64,000 bases of DNA. It comes from Desmodesmus armatus (Eukaryota > Chlorophyta > Chlorophyceae > Sphaeropleales > Scenedesmaceae). Within the stretch, counting starts at the first letter, position 1. Each line of letters begins with the position of its first letter. The notes beneath the pieces were generated by a model. That model saw nothing but the letters and a program-made list of their open reading frames with translations. It was not told the origin of the DNA and did not search any database. Positions 37,601 through 47,400 of this stretch are shown piece after piece. The stretch lies in the NCBI GenBank assembly GCA_007449985.2, contig VIIQ02000592.1:310001-374000 (forward strand), read 5' to 3'. The position numbers and the translations under genes were made by a program.

Positions 37601-38233
37601 GGCTGCAGCTACCTCGCCCACTAAAGGCATGGGACTACCATCTGCTTCTATCCCCCCAGGGGGCTGCAATGCACGAACCGCTGCAATAACCTCTGCCTTA
37701 GCAGTTGCATCAACAACGGGTTGGCGACTAACCCGAGCATAGTGGCCGATAGCCACATTAGCAGGGGCCGCCCCCTCCCCAACTGGTATACCTGAAGGGT
37801 CCCTCAGAGTGACCAACTGACGTGATCGGCCACCCTGGAGGGCCTTGATCTGAAGTGTAATGCTGGGCTGGGGGCGCTCACCACTATGAATCCACTGCAG
37901 CCGCTGCAAGCGGTCGCATGCAGCACAATGCTGCTGTTGCTGCCGCCGCAGGGCTGTCCGAGCTGCCAACACCGCCTGCATGGCCCGGTTTGCTTGCTGC
38001 TGTGTGGTGGCAGCTCCCAACCTAGCGACAGCTGTCTGCACCTCCTGCTCCAAGGCCACATAATCCAGAGGAGGGCAGGCAGCCTTCCAGACCCTATGCA
38101 TATGCATATGTCCCCACAGCCTTCCAGACCCTGAATGAATGAAGGTGTTACACGGGTTTCTCAAGCAACTACGTTGCAACTGAACCCAGCCACGGATGGA
38201 CACAACCAGTACGGAAGGGGGCCGTTCGGACAA
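34640..38233 (-). CDS. Retrotransposon reverse transcriptase, 1197 aa
   Basis: Reverse transcriptase of a LINE-type element, acting at the target site in target-primed reverse transcription. Visible RT motifs in order: GTAPGPDGLP, VAILKPGGDP, YRPITLLNTDYRLLARVLA, QTAFLRGR, VALLDFAKAYDTIDR (catalytic Asp), GVRQGCPLSPLLY, SSQFADDTQVY (catalytic Asp pair), GQHLNIGKTKLLLLG. A poly-Gln tract interrupts the region right after the last RT block, an odd place. The C-terminal part has a Cys-Cys-His-Cys cluster (CVCGPVSGG to HHYWEC). No stop or frameshift is present, suggesting a young copy. The N-terminus is unclear, since the frame opens without an endonuclease domain. Met at 38233 is simply the first in frame. 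Confidence 0.85.
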   Translation of the reverse strand: MSERPPSVLVVSIRGWVQLQRSCLRNPCNTFIHSGSGRLWGHMHMHRVWKAACPPLDYVALEQEVQTAVARLGAATTQQQANRAMQAVLAARTALRRQQQQHCAACDRLQRLQWIHSGERPQPSITLQIKALQGGRSRQLVTLRDPSGIPVGEGAAPANVAIGHYARVSRQPVVDATAKAEVIAAVRALQPPGGIEADGSPMPLVGEVAAAMSSSRPGTAPGPDGLPLTVYKRFKDLILPVLVRVFGAIGSTGRVPRNFLDGAIVAILKPGGDPLETVGYRPITLLNTDYRLLARVLADRLQPALQAVVSPSQTAFLRGRRSGSNILTLQLLAEGLPVDSELVVALLDFAKAYDTIDRGFLLDVLKEMGVGEAYCAWVQTLLSATRARVVINGYASAPKEFEAGVRQGCPLSPLLYLCVAEALFRFLRQKGVSVSVLGVNLTSSQFADDTQVYLPRPAELPAFLGVMGTFAAASGQHLNIGKTKLLLLGRQAILMHAQQQQQHQQQQQQQQQQPQVVTSATVLGVTISGGVSSVFAERSPNVVAALRRQSRLKHLSAFGRGLGSAAYGVSKLLYAAEFSDVPSAAECQQLSAAVACLVDRGVAPGEGGRLFCGVSAQLLVGKPALGGFGAMPWKEHIRARHAWWGARFVSAPADTAEPWILLGRAILRSLDMSCGPLAWLDYPTVQRAPAAMRRMLTGLQALGPVQVVGVPVSPALPAPPLGGAVLPPGSWCADAPLWGNLLAPAPAPATTVGPRGLQIVPRGRDRSASGRWALNGGGFVRHALLTIGDAVRAVRTITPLAARNPYRGPWADADSELADLEGVLSALPLGWRNAAEAATPVVHGALEVFLETDGLSPASFSRAVTQRELQVECGLVSGLGWRLGAATVPISALSVRKATALQLRPLADLRARYRRDFVDSVAPVVVRGDPDSVDACCKSVAAAQRQLWRLRWDNHYKEVFWRLALNGLATAERMHMLDRECVCGPVSGGQPGRRHHYWECSVAQAVVAQLQQHISGWFPGPLEPHHVLCMLCPGANGIPGARPLHKGVWRVVCLAAINAMDMGRKAANFAGLQQHRAAVDAAQQQLPAVPDDQQLITDLLQPAALSDVQQQHQEQVQQRRQALTQLEQQQRQQQAAAKLEEVKRQAVARFWELLQDFVVLRVAPASWFPQLAPDHPFLRVNSDLLGVHCASPALPDG
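38080..38132. repeat. 16-base direct repeat at 5' end of LINE copy
   Basis: CAGCCTTCCAGACCCT occurs at 38080-38095 and again at 38117-38132, separated by an AT-rich ATGCATATGCATATG segment and CCCCA. Confidence 0.7.
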
Positions 38234-38545
38234 ACCCCACCATCAAAAGCTTGTCACGCACACTCAGTGTGCTTCCAGATTGCGAAAACAGAGATATAAT
38301 ACACTGGAAGGACTGAATGGCGCCAACGGCACTGCTTCTCGCACCTGCAGGGTTGCGATAAGAAAGGGCGGACGGAACAGAAAACAGCGAACACACAGCT
38401 GCGAGCCACAAACCACTCCCACATGTTGCAGTGGGCGTACGTGGGGGCAACTTCACCGACACCACCGGTCGCTGCACTGTTCACAAGCCAGCAGAACAGA
38501 AGTCACACAGCAGCCAACAACTCACATGTCAACACATGCAGACGC

Positions 38546-40741
38546 TCAATGCCTAACTACTCGCAAACCGTTGCCTCCTGACAGCACAACATGCCATGCA
38601 ATGAAAGGCTGCTGTGTGAGCGCAAGCCCCTGCGCCCGCTTAGGGATGATTGCAGAAACCGCAAAGTCAGCCAAGACGCGCCAAAACTCCCCAACAGCAG
38701 CACGCCCTGCAATGCGCTCTACCGTCAGCAGAGGCAGTGCAGGGCCTTCTGCTGCCACAGCCCAAGCCACTCTGCGGCCAAAGTCAACAGCACCTATGCC
38801 AGCCAGACACACCATGTCCCACACAACATGATGCAGCCGGGGATGAGGTTTCACCCCCATCCACAAAGCTGCACACTGCAGGCCGCGATCAGCAGCCAAC
38901 CAAGGGGGGCTGTCGCCCACCCGGTGAGCTCGCAACTGCCCCTCAATCTCCGCCCGCACCGCCCCTGCAACAGGACACTCCCAACAATGGTGCTGTACAC
39001 CGGGCTCCGCAGCCCCACAGGCTACACAAGAGGTGCCTGTGTGCATGCGCTGAGCCGTAGGGAACGCATCGAGGGTGAGCCGCCATGCAGCCTCCTTGTG
39101 CTCATTAGGCACACGCAGCTTCCACCACCGCCGAAGCACCCGAGTGACCTCGGGCAACTCGCCCACAATTGGCTGCAACATATCAACAGACAACACCCTC
39201 TGACGGAAGGCAGCATGCCTGTCAGCAATGGCTGACAGCGCATCCAAGGATTGACACTGGGTGGCCAGCGACACAGTGAGGGACTTAAGCTCCACCACAT
39301 CCCCATTGCGAGTATGCCAACCCAGATCAGCACACACCCTGTCCCTAGCTGCGGTAAGCTGAGCCTCTGAAACGGCCGGCAGCCGCCCGGATGGCCTACC
39401 CCGCAGCACTACACGTGCTGCATCCTGCCACGCACTAGGGATTGCCGCCACCAACACAGCCAGCTCCTCCCTAGCCACCACCATGTTAGCATACCTAGGG
39501 CGATGCTGCAACACAGGGTCCCACACATGCATCCTGTATGCCTCCTCCCTTGCCCCCAGGTCAGGGATGGAACAGATAGCCTCAACCAGCTGCAGCCAAT
39601 GCAGCGCCTGCCCTGCACATTGCAGCTGGGTGAGGCCAAACAAGTCAGGCACAACAAACTCCAACCCCACCATCACTTGCCGCTGCTGTCCATACCAGTC
39701 CCACTGCTCCCTCTGCGCCACCACCGGATTGGACCACAATGGGACATAGTAACACCACGGGCCGGGCTGGACCAGGTTAGCGCCCACATGGCGAATATAC
39801 GGCAGAGCCCTGATGCCAAGGGCAAAAGCACGCAAGGGGTCTGGCAACAGCTGGCCCCCAGCGTCCCTGAACAACCGACCCCTGTCACACAAGGCCAAGC
39901 CCCAACAACCCCCACCAGGCACCACCGGCACATGGTGCTGCAACAGTTCCCTGCTGACTGCAACCCAAGGCTTGCGAGCATCCCCCACCAACACTTGCAC
40001 TGCCTCACAAGCCAGGCGAGAGTGAAGGTGGGCCCGCACTGGCAGCAGACCCAAACCTCCCTCCCTAGGGTGGGCCTCCATACACGCCCTGGGCACCCCT
40101 GGTGCCCGTCGCTGATCATCATCAGGGCCCAGGCCAGCATCAACAAGGGCAGAGGCCCATTTGATAAGTTGCCTGGCATGCTCAGCTGGCAGGGCCCCAG
40201 CAAAGTGTGCATGATACAACAGTGTGGAGATGGCATACCCATTGAACGCAAAAGCACGACCAAACATGGACAGGTCAGGGATGCGGCTGATCCTCTGCAC
40301 CCGTTCCCGCACAATGCCCAGCCGATGCGCCCAATCCACTCCAACCACCCCCACACTGCCAAAGACAACCCCCAGGCTTTTGCAGGTGTCACGCACCGCC
40401 ATGCCTGCCACAGGGGCAGGGTCCACCACCGCTTGGCCCAAAGGCAACAGTTGACACTTGGGCGGCTGCACCCGCTGGCCTGTAGCATCCCCATACACCG
40501 ACAAATGCTCCAGCAGACCAGAAACATCAGCCTCCCCAGGCAGGAGGGGCTCCACATCATCAGCATACTGTGTGGCGACCAGCCTGCCGGCTGCAACATC
40601 AATACCAATGCCACACTGCTTCAGATGGCAGAGCAACGCCTGCCCTGCAAACAGGTACATCAGGGGTGCCAGAGGGGTCCCCACAAGACAGCAGTAGTTT
40701 CCACTGATGTTCGGTATTTGAACGTTTCTCAGCTTTCCCAT
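38546..40741 (-). pseudogene. 5'-truncated LINE reverse transcriptase, 731 codons left
   Basis: A second, diverged non-LTR element on the same strand. The frame begins in the middle of the RT domain: it has the VGTPLAPLMYLFAGQ block and TQYADDVEPLL catalytic pair but lacks the earlier finger and first-Asp blocks. The C-terminal half parallels the neighbour: CVACGAAEPG to HHCWEC zinc cluster, then a helix-rich tail with FWRVLADFAV, matching FWELLQDFVV in the first copy. Truncation at the 5' end is the usual fate of LINE insertions, so the protein cannot be active. The truncation point is at or near 40741, where RT similarity stops. Confidence 0.75.
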
Positions 40742-41368
40742 TGCACTACTGCTGCGCGTTGGCCAAGGTGGTCAGCGCGGTGTTTTGTGGTGCGTGCAGC
40801 CGGCGATCGAGACTACCCTCCCCCACCCGGTTGATGCCACGCGCGCGCCTAGCCTTAGCCGCACGCCGCACCAGCACCAAGCACCTAGCTGCTCTGCCTA
40901 CACCTTCCTTATTGATGGGGTGGTGAGAGCCTTGGGGTGCCTGCTCAGCTTCCACCAGCCTGTGGCCTGTTGTGTGTGTGTTCCAGAGGTGAAATTGCCC
41001 TTTGTTTTCAGGGGTGCTGGCTGCCAGGTTGGCCTTCTCTGTGCTGAAGCTGCACATGGCTTTGGGGGGCAGGGGGGTGGGCTGGGGGTGAGGCATACAT
41101 GCAGCTGGTGGGGCTATCTGCAGCATCCATTCCTGTGGCTGCAGCCTGGACAGAAGGGTGTGGGGTCAAAATCACCTTGCAATTTCAGGCACTTTTTGAG
41201 GGGGTCACCCCCAGGGTTGCACCTGCATGCAGTGATGGTTGCAGTGATTGGCAGGGCCTGTCATGCAACTGCCCTGGTAGTGCACCTCTTCAGCTGTGTG
41301 GTGGTGGTACTGATGACAAAGCTGATCTTCTAGCTTGTGAGTGCCATTGTGTCAGTCACTTTGAGCAC

Positions 41369-41389
41369 AAACTTTTGTCCCTAGGTGTA
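41369..41389 (+). repeat. Inverted copy of LINE 3'-end motif
   Basis: Exactly 21 bases, reverse-complementary to 34216-34236. Core: ACTTTTGTCCCTAGGTGTA. Weaker similarity (TTGTGTC-GT) continues just upstream of both copies. It probably marks the 3' end of another, plus-oriented element remnant between about 40742 and 41389. Confidence 0.6.
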
Positions 41390-42419
41390 CACACATATCA
41401 GACGAAGAGTACCACATGAATGACACAAAGCAGGAAACGCACGTACACGCAACCTTGTTGGCACCTTATGCAGGGGCGAGTGTCACAAAGGCGGGCAATG
41501 CATGACATCCCTTGCATTGCACAGGGTGACCTCCAGACATTCACAAAAAGGCAGACTGCCTGAAGAGACTCTGCACTATATAAGCTGGTACCCTTCACAC
41601 AGCCTGCAAGCCGATCAGCACTCAAAGCTACCTAGCAGTAGTAGCTGTCTGACCCTCCCGCTTCCTCAGTGGGGGACCTCACCAAGCACAAAGCAGACCA
41701 TGTATGACATGATGGATGTGGCTTCCACATGGACATTCCATATGCAGAAATCTTGCGCACCAAACAAGGTTGCCCTCTAGAGATTCAAGCACCAGGCTGT
41801 CCGTCCTAAGAGCCTGCACTGCGGCAGTACAGAATCTGCTGGCCCATCAGCATTCAGGGCTACCTAGCAGCTGCATGGCCACCATCGGCCTTCATCTTAC
41901 GTTGCCTCCTATCCCAAGTGGCTGGAAGGCCCCGGGTTCCGCCTAGGCCTGTTACTCCTGCTGCTGCCTGCAACCAGCCTTCCCAGACTACCAATGGCTC
42001 AGTCCTAGGCTCACAGCTACCTAGTAGCTGCCAAGCCATACGGGCTACATGAAACCTGCACGCATGCAGTTCCGGCCCCCTATTGTGCAACACTTCACTT
42101 GCTGTGACGTACCCCCCACTTCATGAGACGATCCACCTACAGCATGCTTGTGCAAAACCGTACCCACAGGACACAAAACCATACAAGTGAACCCTGCGGC
42201 GCAGTCCACAGAGGGTGCACACACTGGGTTCAATGCTTCCTTCAGACACTGCATTTCCAGCCCATTATTCAGACCAGGGGAGCTACCAGTGCTCCACCCT
42301 GCTGGTTTGTGGCTACTCCACACGAGCACCCCTCTTGCTGTGCCATGGTGCGGCCCTCTGCATGCATGCGTGGTACACGAAGCATACCCTGTACCCTCCC
42401 CTCCAAATAAAGCCTGCCC
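41390..42419. other. Intergenic with three degenerate GCTACCTAGCAG-centred repeats
   Basis: Between the retrotransposon cluster and the 3' end of the giant gene. GCTACCTAGCAG or GCTACCTAGTAG recurs at 41628, 41859 and 42016 with loosely similar flanks (ATCAGCA-TCA before, AGCTGC after), so these are old repeats of roughly 150-230 bases. No coding frame is supported. Confidence 0.4.
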
Positions 42420-44127
42420 TCACACCCCCAGAAGATGCAGCAGGTCGTCCAAATCATCATCTTCATCCACGTTGTCTGCTGCTGCTGCTGCTGCTGGCAT
42501 TGCTGCTGGTGCTGCCTGTGGATCAAGCTGCTGTTCATGGGTTGTTGCCATACTTGCAAAGCCTGGCGGCAGGGGGGCTGCTGCCTGGGGTGCCTGGCCC
42601 ACCCACTGCCCTACTGCCATCGCTCCCTGCTGCTGCTGCTGCTGCTGGTACCATTGCTGCTGCTGCTGCTGCTGCTGTTGCTGCTGCACATCCTGTGGAG
42701 GCACCATGCCAAAGCGGCTCTCTGGCAGCGCAACATGCGCCAGTGCCCTTGCTGCGTACGCCAGCAGCTGCTGCTGCTGCTGGTTGTACATGCCGGTGAT
42801 GCCAGCAGTGGGTGTGCCGGCTTGTACTGTTGGGGACATGGCCCCTGCTGTGCCACCTCCCACACCAACATGCAGCCAGGGGACAGGTGGCACTGCTACT
42901 GCTACTGGCTGGGGTGCCATAGCAGCAAATGGCTGCTGTGCGGAAGGAGCAGATACTACTGGAAGTGATGCTGGTGCTGCTGCTGGTGCTGCCCAGCCAT
43001 TGCTGCTGGTCAGCAGTACTGGCGGCACTCCAGGTACCTGCTGCTGCTGCTGGGGTGCTGCTGGCATAGCAGCAGGTGCCCAGGCAGGAGCCTGTACAGT
43101 ACCTGGCCCAATGGCAGCTACAGCGGGCTGCTGCTGCTGCTGCTGTGCTGTGAGGGCCTTCACCACCCTTGCAGGGTCAGCAGCACGTGCTTGGGCCAGC
43201 TGCTGCGCCCAAGTGGGGTGGGCCTGCTGCTGCTGCTGCTGCTGTTGTGGGTGCTCCAGCTGCTGTGTGGCAGTGTCAATGTGAATTGCAGCCTCCAGGT
43301 GCTGCTCTGAGGCACTGAGCTGCTGCTGCTGCTGCTGGTTGAATTCCCATGCCGGCTGCTCTGGGGGACTGAGCTGCTGCTGCGGGCCTGGCAACACATG
43401 CTGTGGGTGCTGGTCAATGACACTCTGCTGCTGCTGCTGCTGGGTTGGATCCCATGTTGGCTGCACATTCATCAAGAGCTCAGCTACTGCTGTCGGCTCC
43501 ACCAGAGGCTGCTGCTGCTGCTGCTCGTGACTTGCAGCAGCAGGAACAGGAGCAGCAGGAGCAGCCCATGCCTCTGGCTCACGCGTTGCTGCCGCTGCTG
43601 CTGCTGCACGGGGAGTGCCAGTGGCCGTGGTCAGTACCTTTGCATAGCTGCTGACAGGTGCTCCCTGTGCATCCACCAGCCACGGGTCAACACCACTGCT
43701 GTCTGCTGCAGCAGCCCAAGGATCATCCTCCGCTGCTTCTGCTTCTGCTGCATAAGTCGCTGGTGCTGCATAAGTCTCTGCTGCTGCATAGGTCTCTGCT
43801 GCTACTGGCTGAGCAGGTTGCTGCTGCTGCTGCTCGGTGGTTTGCTCCCACCAATCTGTGCTCCCACCACCTTGCCCAGCAGAGTCCCAGCCAGTCGCTG
43901 CCACTGCTGTTGCTGCTCTAGGGCACGGTCAGCACCTGCTGCTGCTGCTGTTGCCCTTGTAGCTGCAGAGGGGGTGTTCCAGTCTGCAGGTGGCAGGCCC
44001 TTGTTGAGTAGTGCCTTGCTGATGGGCTGGTACTGATGGCCAGCTGACACAAGAGACAGCAGCTCTGACAGGGGCTTGAAGAACTTGGCTCCTGAGCAGG
44101 TGAACAAGCAGGGAGAGAGAGAGAGAG

Positions 44128-44170
<43 letters not shown>

Positions 44171-44404
44171 AGCACATAGATCACATGTGTATCTAGCATA
44201 TTATGAACATGCAAGTCACATACAAGCAAGGTATGAGGCACACCAGCATAGTCCAACGAGGATGGCACTCCGGGTGTGTAGCAGCATGATATTAGACCTT
44301 GCCCAGCTTACCATGTAAGGAAATCGTTCACCTGATTAAGAAGATGTGCTCACGACATCACCTGTAGCACTCCTCCGGAACGGGTAGCCTTTTGAGCTGC
44401 TGTC

Positions 44405-44461
<57 letters not shown>

Positions 44462-47400
44462 GGGGGGAGGCGGGAGGGGGGGGTGGGGGGGGGGGGGGGG
44501 GAGCAGCACAAAAATGGGGAAATTGTGGTGGTGCATGGTGGTGCGTGATGGTGCAGGGCGGGGAGAGCAAGGCTTCAAGAGCCCCCCCCCCCCCGAAGCT
44601 CAGCAAAGGACATGCGTGCCAATCCAAAACCAGTACGCCCAGAAGATCAATAGCAGGAACCAAGGGTGCTCCTCCTTGGCATCCAAGGTTAAAATCAAGG
44701 GTGCCCCCCCCCCTGGTAATCAAGGACGAAATTAAGGGGAAATTAAGGGCCCCCCTTGGTAATCAAGGACGAAATCAAGGCAAGATTAAGCCCCCCCGGT
44801 AACCAATGACGAAATCAAGGGAAAATCAAGGCCCCCCCCTCTTGGTAATTAAGGACGAAATCAAAGGAAAATTAAGCCCCCCCCCCCCCCCCCCGTAATC
44901 AAACGACGAAATCAAGGGAAATTTAAGGGCGCCCCCCCCCCTTGGTAATCAAGGACGAAATCAAAGGAAAATTAAGGCCCCCCCCCCTTGGTAATCAAGG
45001 ACGAAATCAAGGGAAAATTAAGGCCCCCCCCTTAGTAATCAAGGACGAAATCAAGGGAAAATTAAGGGCCCCCCCTTGGTAATCAAGGACGAAATCAAGG
45101 GAAAATCAAGGCCCCCCCCCCCTTGGTAATCAAGGACAAAATCAAGGGAAAATCAAGGCCCCCTCCCCTTGGTAATCAAGGACGAAATCAAGGGTGAAAT
45201 CAAGGGTGCCCCCCCAAGTAATCAAGGACGAATCAAGGGTGAAATCAAGGGTGCCCCCCCTTAGTAACCAAGGACGAAATCAAGGGTGAAATCAAGGGTG
45301 CCCCCCCAAGTAATCAAGGACGAATCAAGGGTGAAATCAAGGGTGCCCCCCCTTAGTAACCAAGGACGAAATCAAGGGTGAAATCAAGGGTGCCCCCCTT
45401 GGTAAACAAGGACGAAACCAAGGGTGAAATCAAGGGGAGCCCCAGAGACTCCACACACACACCCATCGTGCGACCCCCCCCACCCCCCCGTCGTGCCCCC
45501 CCCCCCACCCCCCCGAGCGACCCCCGCCCCCCCTTGCCCACCCCCAAAACGTCTTGCTGCTCACCTGGAAGCTTCTGAGCACTGTAGTCTGTTGCCACAA
45601 TCCCAGCCAGCTGCAGAGAGCCCCGCTCAGCCGCCACCTTGCGCGCCTGTTCACCCCCCACCCCTTAGGGGCCCTGCCACCCCCTGCCAGCCACTCCAAT
45701 AGCTCAGCTGAGGTAAACGGCCCCACTCGATCCCCATCCGGCAGTATGGCTCGCCACTTCAGGGAGGGGGAAGACCTGCCAAACAGCTGCTGCAGGGCTG
45801 CTTTGCTGCCTGAGGGACTACTAACCCCTGCCTCCCTGGTTGGCCCACTGCTTGCAGCACCTGCAGCATCTCGCCCGGTGGCTTTCGCCCTTTGAGAGGG
45901 ACGAGTGCCAGAGGTCACGCGTTCAAACCCTGCCGAAGGCACCGTGGTTTCTTGCCCCTGCTGGCGCTGCCGCCTGACGGCACCAGCAGCAGCAGCAGCA
46001 GCACCCCCGGCCTGCCCGTGCCCAACACCCTGATTGGCAGCAACAGCAGCAGCCACGACGGAGTGTGCACGCAGTGTGGCAGCAAGCGTGCCCCTGCCAC
46101 CACCACGAGCAGCAGCTGCTGCTGCACCAGGTGTGGCACCCACAGAAGACCCCCCATCACCACCACGTACTGTTGCTGCTGGTGGTGCTGCTGCTGTTGC
46201 CGCACCAGCTGTAGCTGGCTGTGAGTTCCAGCCGGGTGTGGGGTAGCCCTTGGCCAGGTCGGCTTTAGTGACGGGGCTATAGCGCATGCCTGCTGCTACA
46301 GCCGGCAGCAGGGCCGACAGGGGCTTGTAGAACTTGGACCCTGCGCGCCAGACATACAGCGGCAACGCAGCATGTGTGATACCACAGCATGCCTCCTGTC
46401 AATGGGGCATCAACAGATCCCCAACTTCACTACTGGTACTCCCTCAAAGACAAAGGCAAGCTGCTACAGCCTAAAACCTAGCTCGAGATCATCATCACCA
46501 TCATTGCCAAAAGAGTGACAGGGAAACAGGCAGCACTAGGGCAGTGCAGCATCATAAAGATCATGTACACAGCATACGTTTGCATCATCATGCAACTCAA
46601 CGGCAACGAATGCTCCTCAAAAACAGCTCCTAAACCCTAAACCCACCTGGCAGCTTCTGAGCACTGTAGTCCGATCCCACAATCCCACACACCATCAGCA
46701 CTCCTTGGTCACCCTCCACCACACGAGCCTCTGCACCTCCCACGCCCTTGGGCACCCGCCCACCCCCAGCCAGCCACCCCACCATATCACCCGAGCTGAA
46801 GGGGCCTACACGGTCCCCATTCGGCAGGATGACCCGCCACTTGAGCTTCTCACTCCCTGGGCTGCTGAACAGCTGCTGCAGGGCTGAGGACCATGCTGTG
46901 CTGCCCTGTGCTATGCCCGCTGTGCGTGCTGAGCCTGCTGCTGCTGCTCGTGCACGTGCTGTAGGTGCTGCTGCTGAGGGAGGAATGGAGCTTGAGCCGC
47001 TGCTTTGGCATTGGGGTTTGCTGCTAGCTGCTGCTGCTGCTCCTGCGTAGCTGCTGGTCTGCAGGGGAGATCCAGCCAGCAGAGTGGCTGATGATACCTG
47101 GTGGGGGCTGGGGGCTGAGGAAGGCTGGGAGACCGATGGGCCCTGGTTCCAGCCGGGTGCTGGGTAGCCCTTGGCTAGGTCTGTTTTGGTGGCGGGGGTG
47201 TAAGCCATACCTGCTGCTACAGCTGGCAGCAGGGTTGACAGGGGCTTGAAGAACTTGGCACCTGGTGAAGGAATCAGATATTGACGGCAAAGACGGCAAA
47301 AAAGGCGGCATGGGGCAGGCTCGGATAAAAAAATGCGCAGTGTGGAGGGCAGTGGCATTGGGGCCTCCAGCACACACGGCAGCACCGTGCCGATAAGCAA

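Larger units (their letters stand above)
34216..38233 (-). mobile_element. Non-LTR retrotransposon (LINE-like), 5'-incomplete
   Basis: Carries one long intact reverse transcriptase frame (34640-38233) and a 3' tail of about 420 bases ending near a 21-base motif (34216-34236). The same motif recurs in inverted orientation at 41369-41389. No endonuclease domain is visible in the frame, so the copy is probably 5' truncated. A 16-base direct repeat (38080-38095 and 38117-38132) lies at its 5' end. Confidence 0.75.

Noticed and set aside
39503..40834. Plus-strand frame of over 440 codons
   Set aside because: Antisense to the truncated LINE reverse transcriptase, His/Pro-rich, no motif.
42148..43284. 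Plus-strand Cys/Ser-rich frame
   Set aside because: Antisense of poly-Gln codons (CAG read as CTG/TGC/GCT); the Cys strings are an artefact.
43802..44091. A 60-base intron explaining the frame change near 43.9 kb
   Set aside because: Possible donor and acceptor exist, but the intron would be far shorter than the others, and a one-base homopolymer loss explains this and four other sites.
44690..45440. Regular repeats resembling a CRISPR array
   Set aside because: No constant repeat with unique spacers; units are directly tandem, degenerate and lie in a eukaryotic intron.
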